Assembly: GCF_042140245.1 (NCBI RefSeq)
Contig: NZ_CP159483.1
Span: 3,782,001 to 3,846,000, forward strand
DNA from: MH13 sp042140245
Lineage (GTDB): Bacteria > Pseudomonadota > Alphaproteobacteria > Rhizobiales > MH13
DNA length: 64,000 bases
Reading direction: 5' to 3'
Shown: in pieces, positions 19,188 through 27,289 of the stretch
Numbering within the stretch: the stretch's first letter is position 1
Layout of the letters: each line of letters opens with the position of its first letter
Translations under genes and position numbers: made by a program
Notes under the pieces: generated by a model
The model's input: the letters and a program-made list of their open reading frames with translations, nothing else
Told to the model about the DNA's origin: nothing
The model's database searches: none

Positions 19188-20201
19188 CTACACCTCCGGC
19201 AAGGTCCCCCTTCGTACAACCCGGCAAGGAAAGAGCCGCGCTTCGGGGTAGCGGTCAGGCTCGTCGAGCATGGACACCACAAGCTCGATGGATGAGCTTA
19301 CAATCTGCGAAATCGGCTGGTGAATGGTGCTGAGATCAATGTTCTCCCAGCGGGCCATTTCCATATCGTTGAGGCCGATCAGCCCAATATCCTCGGGTAC
19401 TTTCTTGCCGGCATGCTGAAGCGCCGACAGCACGCCGATGGTCAACACATCATCGCCGCAGAAATAGGCCTGCGCCATCGCGCTTTGATCTTTCAGCAAC
19501 CTCGTCATCTCATCGCGACCGGCATCGAACGAATAGGCTTTGGCAAAGCTGTAGCGCAGCTTGATGCCCGAATGGCGCGCGATCTCGGTGGTGAAACCAG
19601 TGTAACGATCTTGGGTCGAGGTCGCTGATTCTGGGCCACCCAAAAAGGCAACATCGGTGTAGCCACAAGCGATCAACTCGCGCGCTGCCATCCGTCCGCA
19701 TTCCACATTGTCGATGCCAACAACATGCACTTTCGGGCTGGTTGTATGCCGCCCAAAAGAATGGACCACCGGAATGCCCGCCTCTTTGAACGCTTTGGCG
19801 AAATCCGGGCTGAGGGTGGATGAGGCGACGATCACCCCGTCGACCGAGTATTGCCGCACCATGCGCACCGATTTTTCGGGATCGGTTTCATCGGTCAGAT
19901 TGACCAGCAATGGTCGAAGGCCCCGGTCCTGAAGTCCGCGGGTGAAAAGATCGAAGACCTGCAAAAAGATTGGGTTGTGGAAGTTGTTTGAAATCAGTCC
20001 GATCAGCTTGGTACGACCGGTTGTCAGCGATGAGGCCAGCGCGTTTGGGTGATAGCCAAGCTCCCGTGCCGCACGCTCCACCTTCTGGCGCATCTTGGCC
20101 GATACCGACGCACCATCGGTGAACGTTCGCGAGACCGCCGAGCGGGAAACTCCAGCTCGCAGCGCCACATCCTTCAGCGTTACATTCATGCCCATTTCCA
20201 T
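19188..20201 (-). CDS. LacI-family transcriptional regulator of the inositol regulon
   Basis: This LacI/GalR regulator of about 337 residues has an N-terminal helix-turn-helix, TLKDVALRAGVSRSAVSRTF, and then a periplasmic-binding-protein-like ligand domain (LIGLISNNFHNPIFLQV onward). The start may be at 20201, 20195 or 20189; none has a strong ribosome site. Its gene is divergent from the ABC importer, and the shared promoter holds a perfect LacI-type palindrome identical to that at iolD. It most likely represses both arms and its own gene until inositol or a derivative binds. Rhizobial iol loci usually use an RpiR-type regulator instead. Confidence 0.88.
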   Translation of the reverse strand: MEMGMNVTLKDVALRAGVSRSAVSRTFTDGASVSAKMRQKVERAARELGYHPNALASSLTTGRTKLIGLISNNFHNPIFLQVFDLFTRGLQDRGLRPLLVNLTDETDPEKSVRMVRQYSVDGVIVASSTLSPDFAKAFKEAGIPVVHSFGRHTTSPKVHVVGIDNVECGRMAARELIACGYTDVAFLGGPESATSTQDRYTGFTTEIARHSGIKLRYSFAKAYSFDAGRDEMTRLLKDQSAMAQAYFCGDDVLTIGVLSALQHAGKKVPEDIGLIGLNDMEMARWENIDLSTIHQPISQIVSSSIELVVSMLDEPDRYPEARLFPCRVVRRGTLPEV

Positions 20202-20295
20202 CGCGACACGGCGACTTGCCCGGCGCGTTCCCTTCCAGCTCCCGCGTTCCAAGCGCTTGAACTACCACCAGAAAGAATGGCGGTGTAGCTTCAAT

Positions 20296-20313
20296 TTTGC
20301 AACCGGTTGCAAA
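20296..20313. promoter_or_regulatory. LacI-type operator, lacI/ABC divergent promoter
   Basis: TTTGCAACCGGTTGCAAA is a perfect 18-bp palindrome whose 16-bp core matches the site at 14773-14788 base for base. It sits about 95 bases upstream of the LacI start and about 86 bases upstream of the binding-protein start. That is well placed for joint repression. Confidence 0.82.
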
Positions 20314-20398
20314 TACAGTCGCGCTGTGCTTTGCTCCGCGATGAAGGGGAGCAACCCCCTCGCAAGCAAGAACAACCACATTGTCTGGGAGGACAATC

Positions 20399-21349
20399 AT
20401 GAAATCGCTTCTCGCGAAATTTGCACTTGCAACTGCCGTCATCGCTGCGCCGATGATGAGCGCAACCGTGGTCCATGCCGAAGGCGAGCGTTATGTGCTG
20501 GTCAGCCACGCACCTGACTCCGATAGCTGGTGGAACACCATCAAGAATGGCATCGCTTTGGCCGGTGAGCAGCTTGGCGTTGAAGTTGAGTATCGCAACC
20601 CGCCAACCGGTGACATTGCCGACATGGCACGCATCATCGAGCAGGCCGCTGCTTCCAGCCCGAATGGCATCATCACTACCTTGGCTGATTATGACGTGCT
20701 GCAAGGCCCAATCACCAATGCGGTCGACCAAGGCATCAACGTCATCATCATGAACACCGGTACGCCTGAGCAGGCCCGTGAAGTGGGCGCTCTGATGTAT
20801 GTCGGTCAGCCCGAATATGATGCTGGTTTCGCCGCTGGACAGCGCGCAGCTGACGAAGGCGTGACGAGCTTCCTGTGTGTGAACCACGCTATTCAGCAGC
20901 CAACTGTTGGTGAGCGCTGCCGCGGCTATGCCGACGGTCTAGGTGTGGATCTCGGCGATTCGATGATGGACTCCGGCACGGACCCTGCGGAGATCAAGAA
21001 CAAGGTTCTGGCCTACCTCTCAGCCAACCCTGACACCGATGGCATCCTGACCCTCGGTCCTGTCTCTGCCGATCCAACCATTGCGGCTCTGGAAGAAAAC
21101 GGCATGGCCGGTGACATCCACTTCGGCACCTTCGATTTGGGCGCAGAGATTGTGGAAGCCATCAAAGATGGCACCATCAACTGGGGCATCGACCAGCAGC
21201 CATTCCTGCAGGCCTATCTGCCTGTTGTGGTTCTGGCCAACTATGATCGCTACGGCGTGCTGCCAGGCAACAACATCAACTCCGGCCCAGGTTTTGTGAC
21301 CGCTGATGGCCTGGAGCTGGTTGAAGAGTTTGCTGGCGAATATCGCTAA
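20399..21349 (+). CDS. Sugar (probable inositol) ABC importer binding protein
   Basis: This 316-residue periplasmic binding protein has a cleavable signal peptide (MKSLLAKFALATAVIAAPMM then ...VHA) and a type I sugar-binding fold (SHAPDSDSWWNTIKNG, later TLGPVSADPT). The ATG at 20399 has GGGAGG six bases upstream. It leads an operon with a permease and an ATPase, like the IbpA-IatP-IatA inositol importer of Caulobacter. The inositol ligand is inferred from the shared operator with the iol genes. Two hairpins follow the stop. Confidence 0.87.
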   Translation: MKSLLAKFALATAVIAAPMMSATVVHAEGERYVLVSHAPDSDSWWNTIKNGIALAGEQLGVEVEYRNPPTGDIADMARIIEQAAASSPNGIITTLADYDVLQGPITNAVDQGINVIIMNTGTPEQAREVGALMYVGQPEYDAGFAAGQRAADEGVTSFLCVNHAIQQPTVGERCRGYADGLGVDLGDSMMDSGTDPAEIKNKVLAYLSANPDTDGILTLGPVSADPTIAALEENGMAGDIHFGTFDLGAEIVEAIKDGTINWGIDQQPFLQAYLPVVVLANYDRYGVLPGNNINSGPGFVTADGLELVEEFAGEYR

Positions 21350-21367
21350 CCTCCCTGCAGCGTAGGG

Positions 21368-21427
21368 GGTGGGTGTTTCGGAGCACCCACCTCCCATTCG
21401 TCACCTGGCCACGCCCCTGGCGTGGCC
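21368..21427 (+). terminator. Tandem hairpins after the binding-protein gene
   Basis: Hairpin one has 8-base arms (21368-21375 and 21384-21391). Hairpin two has 9-base arms GGCCACGCC/GGCGTGGCC (21407-21415 and 21419-21427) with a CCT loop, followed by TCTTTTG. They probably attenuate read-through into the permease and protect the binding-protein mRNA. Confidence 0.65.
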
Positions 21428-21471
21428 TCTTTTGCTTAAAGCGCCGAAACACGCGCGATAGGGGGACCATC

Positions 21472-22596
21472 ATGTCAGAGGCGGCCACAACGCCTGAAGC
21501 GAGCGATGAACGCGTCAAAGAGATGTCGGCGTTTCGCAAGGCACTCATCCGGCCCGAACTGGGCGGTATCGTCGGCACATTTGCCGTTTTCACTTTCTTC
21601 TTACTGTTTGCCTTCGACAGCGGCATGTTCGCCGCACAAGGCGTTCTCAACTGGTCGATTGTTTCGGCCCAATTCATGATCATTGCCGTCGGCGCGTGTC
21701 TGTTGATGATCGCCGGTGAGTTCGATCTTTCTGTTGGCTCCATGATCGGCTTTGCCGGCATGATGATCGCCATTATGGGCGTCACGCTGGGCTGGCCGAT
21801 TTGGATTTCGATCATCTTGACCTTTGCGATCTGCTTGGCGATCGGCGCGCTCAACGGCTTCATTGTGATCCGAACGGGGTTGCCGAGCTTCATTGTGACG
21901 CTGGCTTTCCTGTTTATTCTGCGCGGTTTCACGATCTACCTGCCGCAGACGATTGAAAACAAAACCATCATTGGCGGCATCCGTGATGCGGCTGAAGGCG
22001 ATTGGCTGGCCCCAGTGTTTGGCGGCAAAGTCGGTGGCGGATTCTTCCAATGGCTGGGTGACAACGATCTGATCGCAACCTTTGAGCGCGGCAACCGTGC
22101 TGGCGAGGCGGTGATCGACGGCATTCCAATGCTGATCGTCTGGGCGATTATTCTGGTTGTGTTTGGACATGTGCTGCTGACCAAAACCCGCTTCGGCAAC
22201 TGGATCTATGCCGCTGGTGGCGATGCTGAATCCGCACGCAACTCCGGTGTGCCGGTGAACCGGGTGAAAATCCTGATGTTCATGTTCACCGCGTTCTGCG
22301 CGACCGTCTTTGCCACCTGCCAGGTGATGGAGTTTGGTTCGGCTGGTGCTGACCGTGGCTTGCTCAAAGAGTTCGAAGCCATCATCGCCGTGGTGATTGG
22401 TGGCGCTTTGCTAACCGGCGGCTACGGCTCTGTGATCGGCGCGGCATTGGGCGCCCTCATCTTCGGTGTTGTCCAGCAAGGCCTATTCTTCGCCGGGGTG
22501 GAGAGTTCGCTCTTCCGCGTTTTCCTGGGTGTCATTCTGCTCGGTGCGGTGATCTTGAACACCTACATCCGCCGCATGATCACGGGGGAGCGCTGA
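21472..22596 (+). CDS. Sugar ABC importer permease
   Basis: This 374-residue RbsC-type inner-membrane permease has about ten hydrophobic segments and the family marker GEFDLSVGSMIGFAGM near 80. A loop of about 60 residues between segments (around 160-220) is larger than in RbsC. The ATG at 21472 follows AGGGGGACC. It forms the channel for the binding protein at 20399 and the ATPase at 22598. Confidence 0.88.
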   Translation: MSEAATTPEASDERVKEMSAFRKALIRPELGGIVGTFAVFTFFLLFAFDSGMFAAQGVLNWSIVSAQFMIIAVGACLLMIAGEFDLSVGSMIGFAGMMIAIMGVTLGWPIWISIILTFAICLAIGALNGFIVIRTGLPSFIVTLAFLFILRGFTIYLPQTIENKTIIGGIRDAAEGDWLAPVFGGKVGGGFFQWLGDNDLIATFERGNRAGEAVIDGIPMLIVWAIILVVFGHVLLTKTRFGNWIYAAGGDAESARNSGVPVNRVKILMFMFTAFCATVFATCQVMEFGSAGADRGLLKEFEAIIAVVIGGALLTGGYGSVIGAALGALIFGVVQQGLFFAGVESSLFRVFLGVILLGAVILNTYIRRMITGER

Positions 22597-22597
22597 T

Positions 22598-23392
22598 ATG
22601 AACACTCGTACAACACACGCTCCCATCATCCAGATGAAAGACATTGAGAAGCATTTCGGCTCGGTGATCGCGCTGGCTGGCGTCTCGGTGGATATCTATC
22701 CAGGCGAATGCCACTGCCTGCTCGGTGACAATGGCGCCGGCAAATCTACGTTCATCAAAACCATGTCGGGCGTGCACAAGCCAACGAAGGGAGAGATTCA
22801 CTTCGAAGGCAAGCCGATGAACTTTGAGAACCCGCGCGATGCCATGGATGCAGGCATTGCCACGGTGCACCAACATCTGGCGATGATCCCGCTGATGTCG
22901 GTGAGCCGCAACTTCTTTATGGGCAATGAGCCCACGAAGAAGGTGATGGGCATCTCATTCTTTGACAGCAAGCAGGCTGATCAAATCACCATGGATGAGA
23001 TGCGCAAAATGGGCATCAATCTCCGTGGGCCTGATCAGGCCGTTGGAACGCTGTCCGGCGGTGAACGCCAAACGGTGGCCATTTCACGCGCGGTGCACTT
23101 TGGCGCCAAGGTTCTCATCCTTGATGAGCCAACCTCAGCCCTTGGTGTGCGACAGACCTCCAATGTGCTGGCCACCATCGACAAGGTGCGCAAGCAGGAT
23201 GTCGCCGTGGTCTTCATCACCCACAATGTGCGCCATGCGATGGCGGTGGGGGATCGTTTCACCGTGCTCAATCGCGGCCAAACGCTTGGCACAGCGCAGC
23301 GCGGTCAGATCACGCCGGAAGAGCTGCAAGACTTGATGGCCGGTGGCCAAGAGCTTGCCACACTGGAAGGATCGCTTGGCGGCACCGTGTAA
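22598..23392 (+). CDS. Sugar ABC importer ATPase, single domain
   Basis: This 264-residue ATPase has Walker A GDNGAGKST at 43-51, signature LSGGERQTVAISRA and Walker B VLILDEPTSALG. It is a one-domain protein, unlike the double RbsA type, so it should dimerise on the permease. It starts one base after the permease stop. A rho-independent terminator follows the gene. Confidence 0.9.
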   Translation: MNTRTTHAPIIQMKDIEKHFGSVIALAGVSVDIYPGECHCLLGDNGAGKSTFIKTMSGVHKPTKGEIHFEGKPMNFENPRDAMDAGIATVHQHLAMIPLMSVSRNFFMGNEPTKKVMGISFFDSKQADQITMDEMRKMGINLRGPDQAVGTLSGGERQTVAISRAVHFGAKVLILDEPTSALGVRQTSNVLATIDKVRKQDVAVVFITHNVRHAMAVGDRFTVLNRGQTLGTAQRGQITPEELQDLMAGGQELATLEGSLGGTV

Positions 23393-23414
23393 GCGTTCTT
23401 TCAGCACCTTAAAC

Positions 23415-23451
23415 ATCCCGCGTTGGCGAAGGCTGGCGCGGGATTTATTTT
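23415..23451 (+). terminator. Rho-independent terminator of the inositol ABC operon
   Basis: The 8-base stem ATCCCGCG/CGCGGGAT (23415-23422 and 23437-23444) is followed at once by TTATTTT. It ends the transcript about 20 bases after the ATPase stop and before mobA. Confidence 0.8.
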
Positions 23452-23484
23452 GCGCTTTGCGACCAAATCCGCCAAACAGAAAGA

Positions 23485-24048
23485 ATGCGTATTGCAGCCA
23501 TCCTGACCGGCGGGAAAAGCCGCCGCATGGGCGAAGACAAAGCTCTGCTTGATCTGGGTGGTGAGCGGTTGGTGGACCGCGTCATCGCGCGGGTTTCACC
23601 CCAGGTGGATCAGGTTTGTTTGGTCGGGCCAACCGACTACGGCACCGGCCTTACAATTATTTCTGACGATCCAGCCTTTCGAGGACCGCTTGCTGGCATC
23701 TTTGGCGCTTTGGCGTGGATGGAAGCGCATCATGCTGATGTGGAGGGCTTTCTCACCGCACCAGTGGACGCGCCAAATTGCCCTCACGATCTTTATGCAA
23801 AGCTGACTGCGATGCCCGGCAGCGCCATGGCTGCCGATGCCGAACGCATCCACCCCACTTTTGCATACTGGCAGTGCGCCGAGTTGGCCAAAACACGCGA
23901 TGGCGTTGATGCATCAGGGTCGCTGCACAGCCTAGCTGAGGCGGTAGGCGCTTGGCCCGTGGCTTGGCCCACAAGCGCGCCGTTCCTGAACCTCAACACG
24001 CCGGAAGAGGCTCAGGCGTTTTTGGCGCAAGAGAAAGCGATCGGTTAG
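23485..24048 (+). CDS. mobA: Molybdenum cofactor guanylyltransferase
   Basis: This 187-residue MobA has ILTGGKSRRMGEDKALLDL at the N-terminus, the GTP-using MobA pattern, and later TAPVDAPNCP. It adds GMP to the molybdenum cofactor for DMSO-reductase-family enzymes. It is a different paralogue from the MocA-like gene at 7622. It stands alone after a terminator; its TAG stop overlaps the stop of the convergent RuBisCO-like gene within TTAG. Confidence 0.9.
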   Translation: MRIAAILTGGKSRRMGEDKALLDLGGERLVDRVIARVSPQVDQVCLVGPTDYGTGLTIISDDPAFRGPLAGIFGALAWMEAHHADVEGFLTAPVDAPNCPHDLYAKLTAMPGSAMAADAERIHPTFAYWQCAELAKTRDGVDASGSLHSLAEAVGAWPVAWPTSAPFLNLNTPEEAQAFLAQEKAIG

Positions 24049-25175
24049 AGGCTTGCGTCGATGGCTTTGTGCAGTTCGGCCAATGCTTGGCCAATCTTAT
24101 CGCCGTAGCGCAACAGGTTACCGCCAAGCAGAAACACTGCGTCCTCGCCATACATGTCGATCATGTCGGTTGCGCGTTCTACGCTCATGCCACCACCTGG
24201 AGAAGGCAAGATACCTGGACCGGGTGCGCTATCATTGCGGCAAGCATCAGCAATCGAACGGCATTCTTCAGCGGTAAAGCCAAAACGCCCACCGACATTG
24301 GGAAACACTGAAATGTCCGAGCCTGCGATGCGTTGTAACGTGCCCAACATCATCGCGTGACTAAAACCGGTGTCTTTGGAAAGGACGTAGGGGCCGAGGA
24401 AGCTTGGATGCGTCATCACCGGCATATCAAGCGTGTCGTCGCGGGCAATGCGGCGCACAAGATCGAACCCAAACAGCCCTGGCATGATGAGAAGCCCGTG
24501 CGCGCCGTTCTCTTTGGCGAAGCGAGCATTTTCCATCAAGTCTTCGCTGTGCCCGGCAAGACCGGCAAAGTAGAGCGTGGTGCGACCGGTTTCCTGGTTG
24601 GCTTTGGCTATCGCCTCACCGATGCGCTGCACACGCTCGCGGAACGGCGCACAGGGCTGGTCGGTCAGGCCATGGTCTTCTTTCACCAGATGCGCACCAC
24701 CAACGGCGCACTGATAAGCAATGTCAGCCAGCCTTTGCGCGCTGGACCCTTGCGGCTTCAGTACCGGCGAAAGCAATGGCCCACGCGGTGTACCTGCAAG
24801 TTGGCGAACGCCGGCAATGCCATAACGGGCGCCAGGATGGACGTCGGCCAGCGGACCGAGATCGATACCGATGGTTTTGACGCCAGTCTGGATCGACGTG
24901 TTGCCCATGATCACGTTGAGGAGTTGGGGAAGCTCCGTGCCGGTGCTTTCTGGCGAATAGCTGATGACCGCCTCAAACATCCCATCGCCTGACGGAGTGA
25001 CCGTTTCCACCCGGCCCAGAACTGTGTCTTCCACAAAACCTGACGGCACCACATCGCGCGGGATTTCCACAGTCTGCTCAAGAGCAATGCCCTCCGCGCG
25101 ATCCTCTGCTTCGGCTTGAGAGGATGCAAAGACGCGGTAGCTGACAGTGAACCTATGTGCATTTTTAGCTTGCAT
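24045..25175 (-). CDS. RuBisCO-like protein (form IV)
   Basis: This 376-residue RuBisCO large-chain homologue lacks carboxylase chemistry. By eye K140 (VLKPQG), K165 and D167 (LVKEDHG) match the catalytic Lys175, carbamylated Lys201 and Asp203. Lys177 is Gln142, Glu204 is His168 and loop-6 Lys334 is Arg297 (FPNVGGRFGF). H256, GGG near 327 and GG near 351 are kept. Known relatives are isomerases or decarboxylases in methylthioribose and apionate pathways. It is coupled to the transketolase genes by TAATG. Nearby mtnK and mtnA suggest a pentulose-phosphate substrate; the reaction is unknown. Confidence 0.9.
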   Translation of the reverse strand: MQAKNAHRFTVSYRVFASSQAEAEDRAEGIALEQTVEIPRDVVPSGFVEDTVLGRVETVTPSGDGMFEAVISYSPESTGTELPQLLNVIMGNTSIQTGVKTIGIDLGPLADVHPGARYGIAGVRQLAGTPRGPLLSPVLKPQGSSAQRLADIAYQCAVGGAHLVKEDHGLTDQPCAPFRERVQRIGEAIAKANQETGRTTLYFAGLAGHSEDLMENARFAKENGAHGLLIMPGLFGFDLVRRIARDDTLDMPVMTHPSFLGPYVLSKDTGFSHAMMLGTLQRIAGSDISVFPNVGGRFGFTAEECRSIADACRNDSAPGPGILPSPGGGMSVERATDMIDMYGEDAVFLLGGNLLRYGDKIGQALAELHKAIDASL

Positions 25176-26179
25176 TAGAGGCCCTCGGCTTTGACGGTGG
25201 AGTGGACAGCGTCGACGCGGGCGGTGGTCAGATCATCTTCGGTGATGCCAAGCTGGGTGCCCAGCAGATCTTCCACGCCAGCCACCAAAGCGGTGGCGTC
25301 CAGGCCGTAGTACTTCATGAGATAACCGCGCGAGCCGCCATGGGCATAGGTGTCTTTCAGGCCCAGCCGAACCAGGCGTTTGCCCACGCCATTGTCGGCC
25401 ATGATCTCAGCAAGCAGAGACCCGATGCCGCCTTCGGTGACATGGTTTTCCAGTGTCACCACACCGCCTTTGACCGACTGGATGTGGTCGAGCATCGCCT
25501 TGGCGTCGAACGGCTTGATCGTGTTGAGGTGCAAATGGCGCACCGAGACGCCCTTTTCTTCCAGGGCACCGCGTGCACGCAGCGCTTCCTCGGTGCTGAT
25601 GCCCGAGGTGACGATCAGAACATCCTCACCCAGCGCCAGCTCGCGCATTTTGCCGACCTCGATCGGCGTGTCGAACAGGCGCGGGACCGAGCCGCGTAGC
25701 ACACGGCAATAGACCGGGCCATCGATGCTGTCGGCAGCCTCGCAGATCGATTCCACCTCGGTGGCATCGCCTGTTTCCAGGATCGTCATGTTGGGGATCG
25801 AACGCATCACCGAGATGTCTTCAATCGCCTGGTGGGTCATGCCGCCCGGTGTCGTGACGCCGGGCAAAAAGCCCATCAGGCGCACTTTCCTGCGCGGATA
25901 GGCGATGGAGGCCATCAACTGGTCATAGGGGCGGCGATAGAGGAAGACGCCGAAGGTGTGCAGGAACGGTCGGAAGCCCGCCATGCCGAGCCCACCGGCA
26001 AAGGAGAGCATGTTCTGCTCGGCCATACCCAGAGACAAGAACTTGTCGGGATGCTTGTCGCGGAACTTGTCGATCTCACAGGATGAGGTGAGATCGGCGG
26101 ACAAGCACAGCACTTCGGGGTGCGCCATGGCATAGGCTTCAAAGGCCCGCTCATAGGGGCGGCTGACCATTTCCGGCAT
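25175..26179 (-). CDS. Transketolase-like C-terminal subunit
   Basis: This 334-residue protein covers the pyrimidine-binding and C-terminal domains of transketolase. LGMAEQNMLSFAGGL near 50 has the catalytic Glu that activates thiamine diphosphate, and THQAIEDISVMR near 120 is also typical. The ATG at 26179 lies one base after the stop of the N-terminal subunit (TGATATG) with GGGAG upstream. It must pair with the protein at 26181-27125. Split transketolases serve special sugar pathways, such as apulose-4-phosphate cleavage. Coupling with a RuBisCO-like protein suggests an unusual ketose phosphate here. Confidence 0.88.
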   Translation of the reverse strand: MPEMVSRPYERAFEAYAMAHPEVLCLSADLTSSCEIDKFRDKHPDKFLSLGMAEQNMLSFAGGLGMAGFRPFLHTFGVFLYRRPYDQLMASIAYPRRKVRLMGFLPGVTTPGGMTHQAIEDISVMRSIPNMTILETGDATEVESICEAADSIDGPVYCRVLRGSVPRLFDTPIEVGKMRELALGEDVLIVTSGISTEEALRARGALEEKGVSVRHLHLNTIKPFDAKAMLDHIQSVKGGVVTLENHVTEGGIGSLLAEIMADNGVGKRLVRLGLKDTYAHGGSRGYLMKYYGLDATALVAGVEDLLGTQLGITEDDLTTARVDAVHSTVKAEGL

Positions 26180-26180
26180 A

Positions 26181-27125
26181 TCAGTGCGCTCCCTGGTAAT
26201 TAACAGGTTCAACGCCAAGGGCGCGGGCAATGTCGTGGTTCATCTCCGCGCGTTCCTCTTCGGACTTGAAGCGCACATAGTGCAGGCGCGGGAAGCGACG
26301 TTGCAGTGTTGGCATGCCGCGGAAGGGCGAGGTGTTGGCCAGGATGATCAGCGGCTTGCCCTTATGTTTTTCCTGCACGGCGTCACGCATCTCATCGAGC
26401 TTGTGACCATCGATGGAGACAACGGCTGCGCCAAAGTTCTCCATCTTGGTTTTGATGTCGCCAACCTCCATCACAGAGTTCATGGCGCCGTCGCACTGCT
26501 GACGGTTCACATCCATGATGGCGTAGAGATTGTCGATGCCGTGATGGGCGGCGCACTGAATGGCCTCCCAGGTCTGGCCTTCCTGCACCTCACCATCGGA
26601 CATGAAGACCCAGGTTTTGCCGGTCTCTTGCTTGCGCTTGCGCGCCCAAGCAAGGCCCGCTGCGGTGGAGAAGCCAATGCCCAGCGTGCCATTGTGCACT
26701 TCCATGCCAGGCGAGTGTTCGGCACCGATCATCTCGACCGAGGACCCGTCCTTGTTGAACATTTCCAGGCCTTCTGGTGCCATGCGGCCAACCTCGATCA
26801 GCGTCGCATAGGCCACCAGTGCGTAGTGGGCAGGGGCAATGAACAGCCGGTCCAGATCGCTGCGCTCAGGGCCATTGTAACCGGCACCGGTGTGATACGT
26901 GGGGTTGTCCGCCGAGGGCACACCGCCAAACGGCTTGGGGATCATCGGCAGAGTCGGCGCGCCAAGCTCCAACTGCTCATTGTAGAGCCATGACAGTTGC
27001 TCAGCGGCCGAGCACGCCTGGCTCAGATACCCGCCATTGTTGCGCATCGCATGTTCAAAAACGCGACGGCGAATGCCAAGCGCTATCTCTTCAGTGGTTT
27101 TTGCGTTCCGACGGATCATGGCCAT
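26181..27125 (-). CDS. Transketolase-like N-terminal subunit
   Basis: This 314-residue thiamine-diphosphate-binding subunit has the PP-domain motif SDGEVQEGQTWEA followed by MDVNRQQ, equivalent to GDG...N with Ser for the first Gly. It also has EVHNGTLGIGFSTAAGLAWA. In the usual SKGH position it reads APAHYALVAY, so the donor-binding His is kept in a changed setting. The ATG at 27125 follows AAGAGG by five bases, better than the GTG two codons earlier. It is first of three coupled genes with its own likely promoter near 27162-27191. Confidence 0.88.
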   Translation of the reverse strand: MAMIRRNAKTTEEIALGIRRRVFEHAMRNNGGYLSQACSAAEQLSWLYNEQLELGAPTLPMIPKPFGGVPSADNPTYHTGAGYNGPERSDLDRLFIAPAHYALVAYATLIEVGRMAPEGLEMFNKDGSSVEMIGAEHSPGMEVHNGTLGIGFSTAAGLAWARKRKQETGKTWVFMSDGEVQEGQTWEAIQCAAHHGIDNLYAIMDVNRQQCDGAMNSVMEVGDIKTKMENFGAAVVSIDGHKLDEMRDAVQEKHKGKPLIILANTSPFRGMPTLQRRFPRLHYVRFKSEEERAEMNHDIARALGVEPVNYQGAH

Positions 27126-27161
27126 CGTCACCTCTTCCTAAGGAAAGTCACATACTACTTT

Positions 27162-27191
27162 GCATAAGTCAGTTGGCCTGACAATTGTCAA
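27162..27191 (-). promoter_or_regulatory. Candidate promoter and operator for the transketolase-RLP genes
   Basis: On the minus strand TTGACA (27191-27186) is followed 18 bases later by TTATGC (27167-27162), a plausible -35/-10 pair. A perfect 12-bp palindrome TGACAATTGTCA (27179-27190) overlaps the -35 box, where a repressor could act. It lies about 40 bases upstream of the start at 27125. Confidence 0.45.
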
Positions 27192-27243
27192 AAAGCTTCT
27201 CATGGTATGGTTTCCACGTCCTTCGCCCGACACCGCACACAAG

Positions 27244-27266
27244 AAGGGGGCCAATGCGGCCCCCTT
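27244..27266 (-). terminator. Hairpin after the ABC binding-protein gene
   Basis: The 9-base arms AAGGGGGCC/GGCCCCCTT (27244-27252 and 27258-27266) enclose a 5-base loop. On the minus strand the stem is followed by CTTG, so it is a moderate terminator. It separates the importer genes from the transketolase-RLP genes. Confidence 0.65.
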
Positions 27267-27289
27267 GCAATCGCTTTGACCGGTCAGCC

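Noticed and set aside
24045..25175. True RuBisCO and CO2 fixation
   Set aside because: Three catalytic residues are replaced, there is no small subunit and no phosphoribulokinase.
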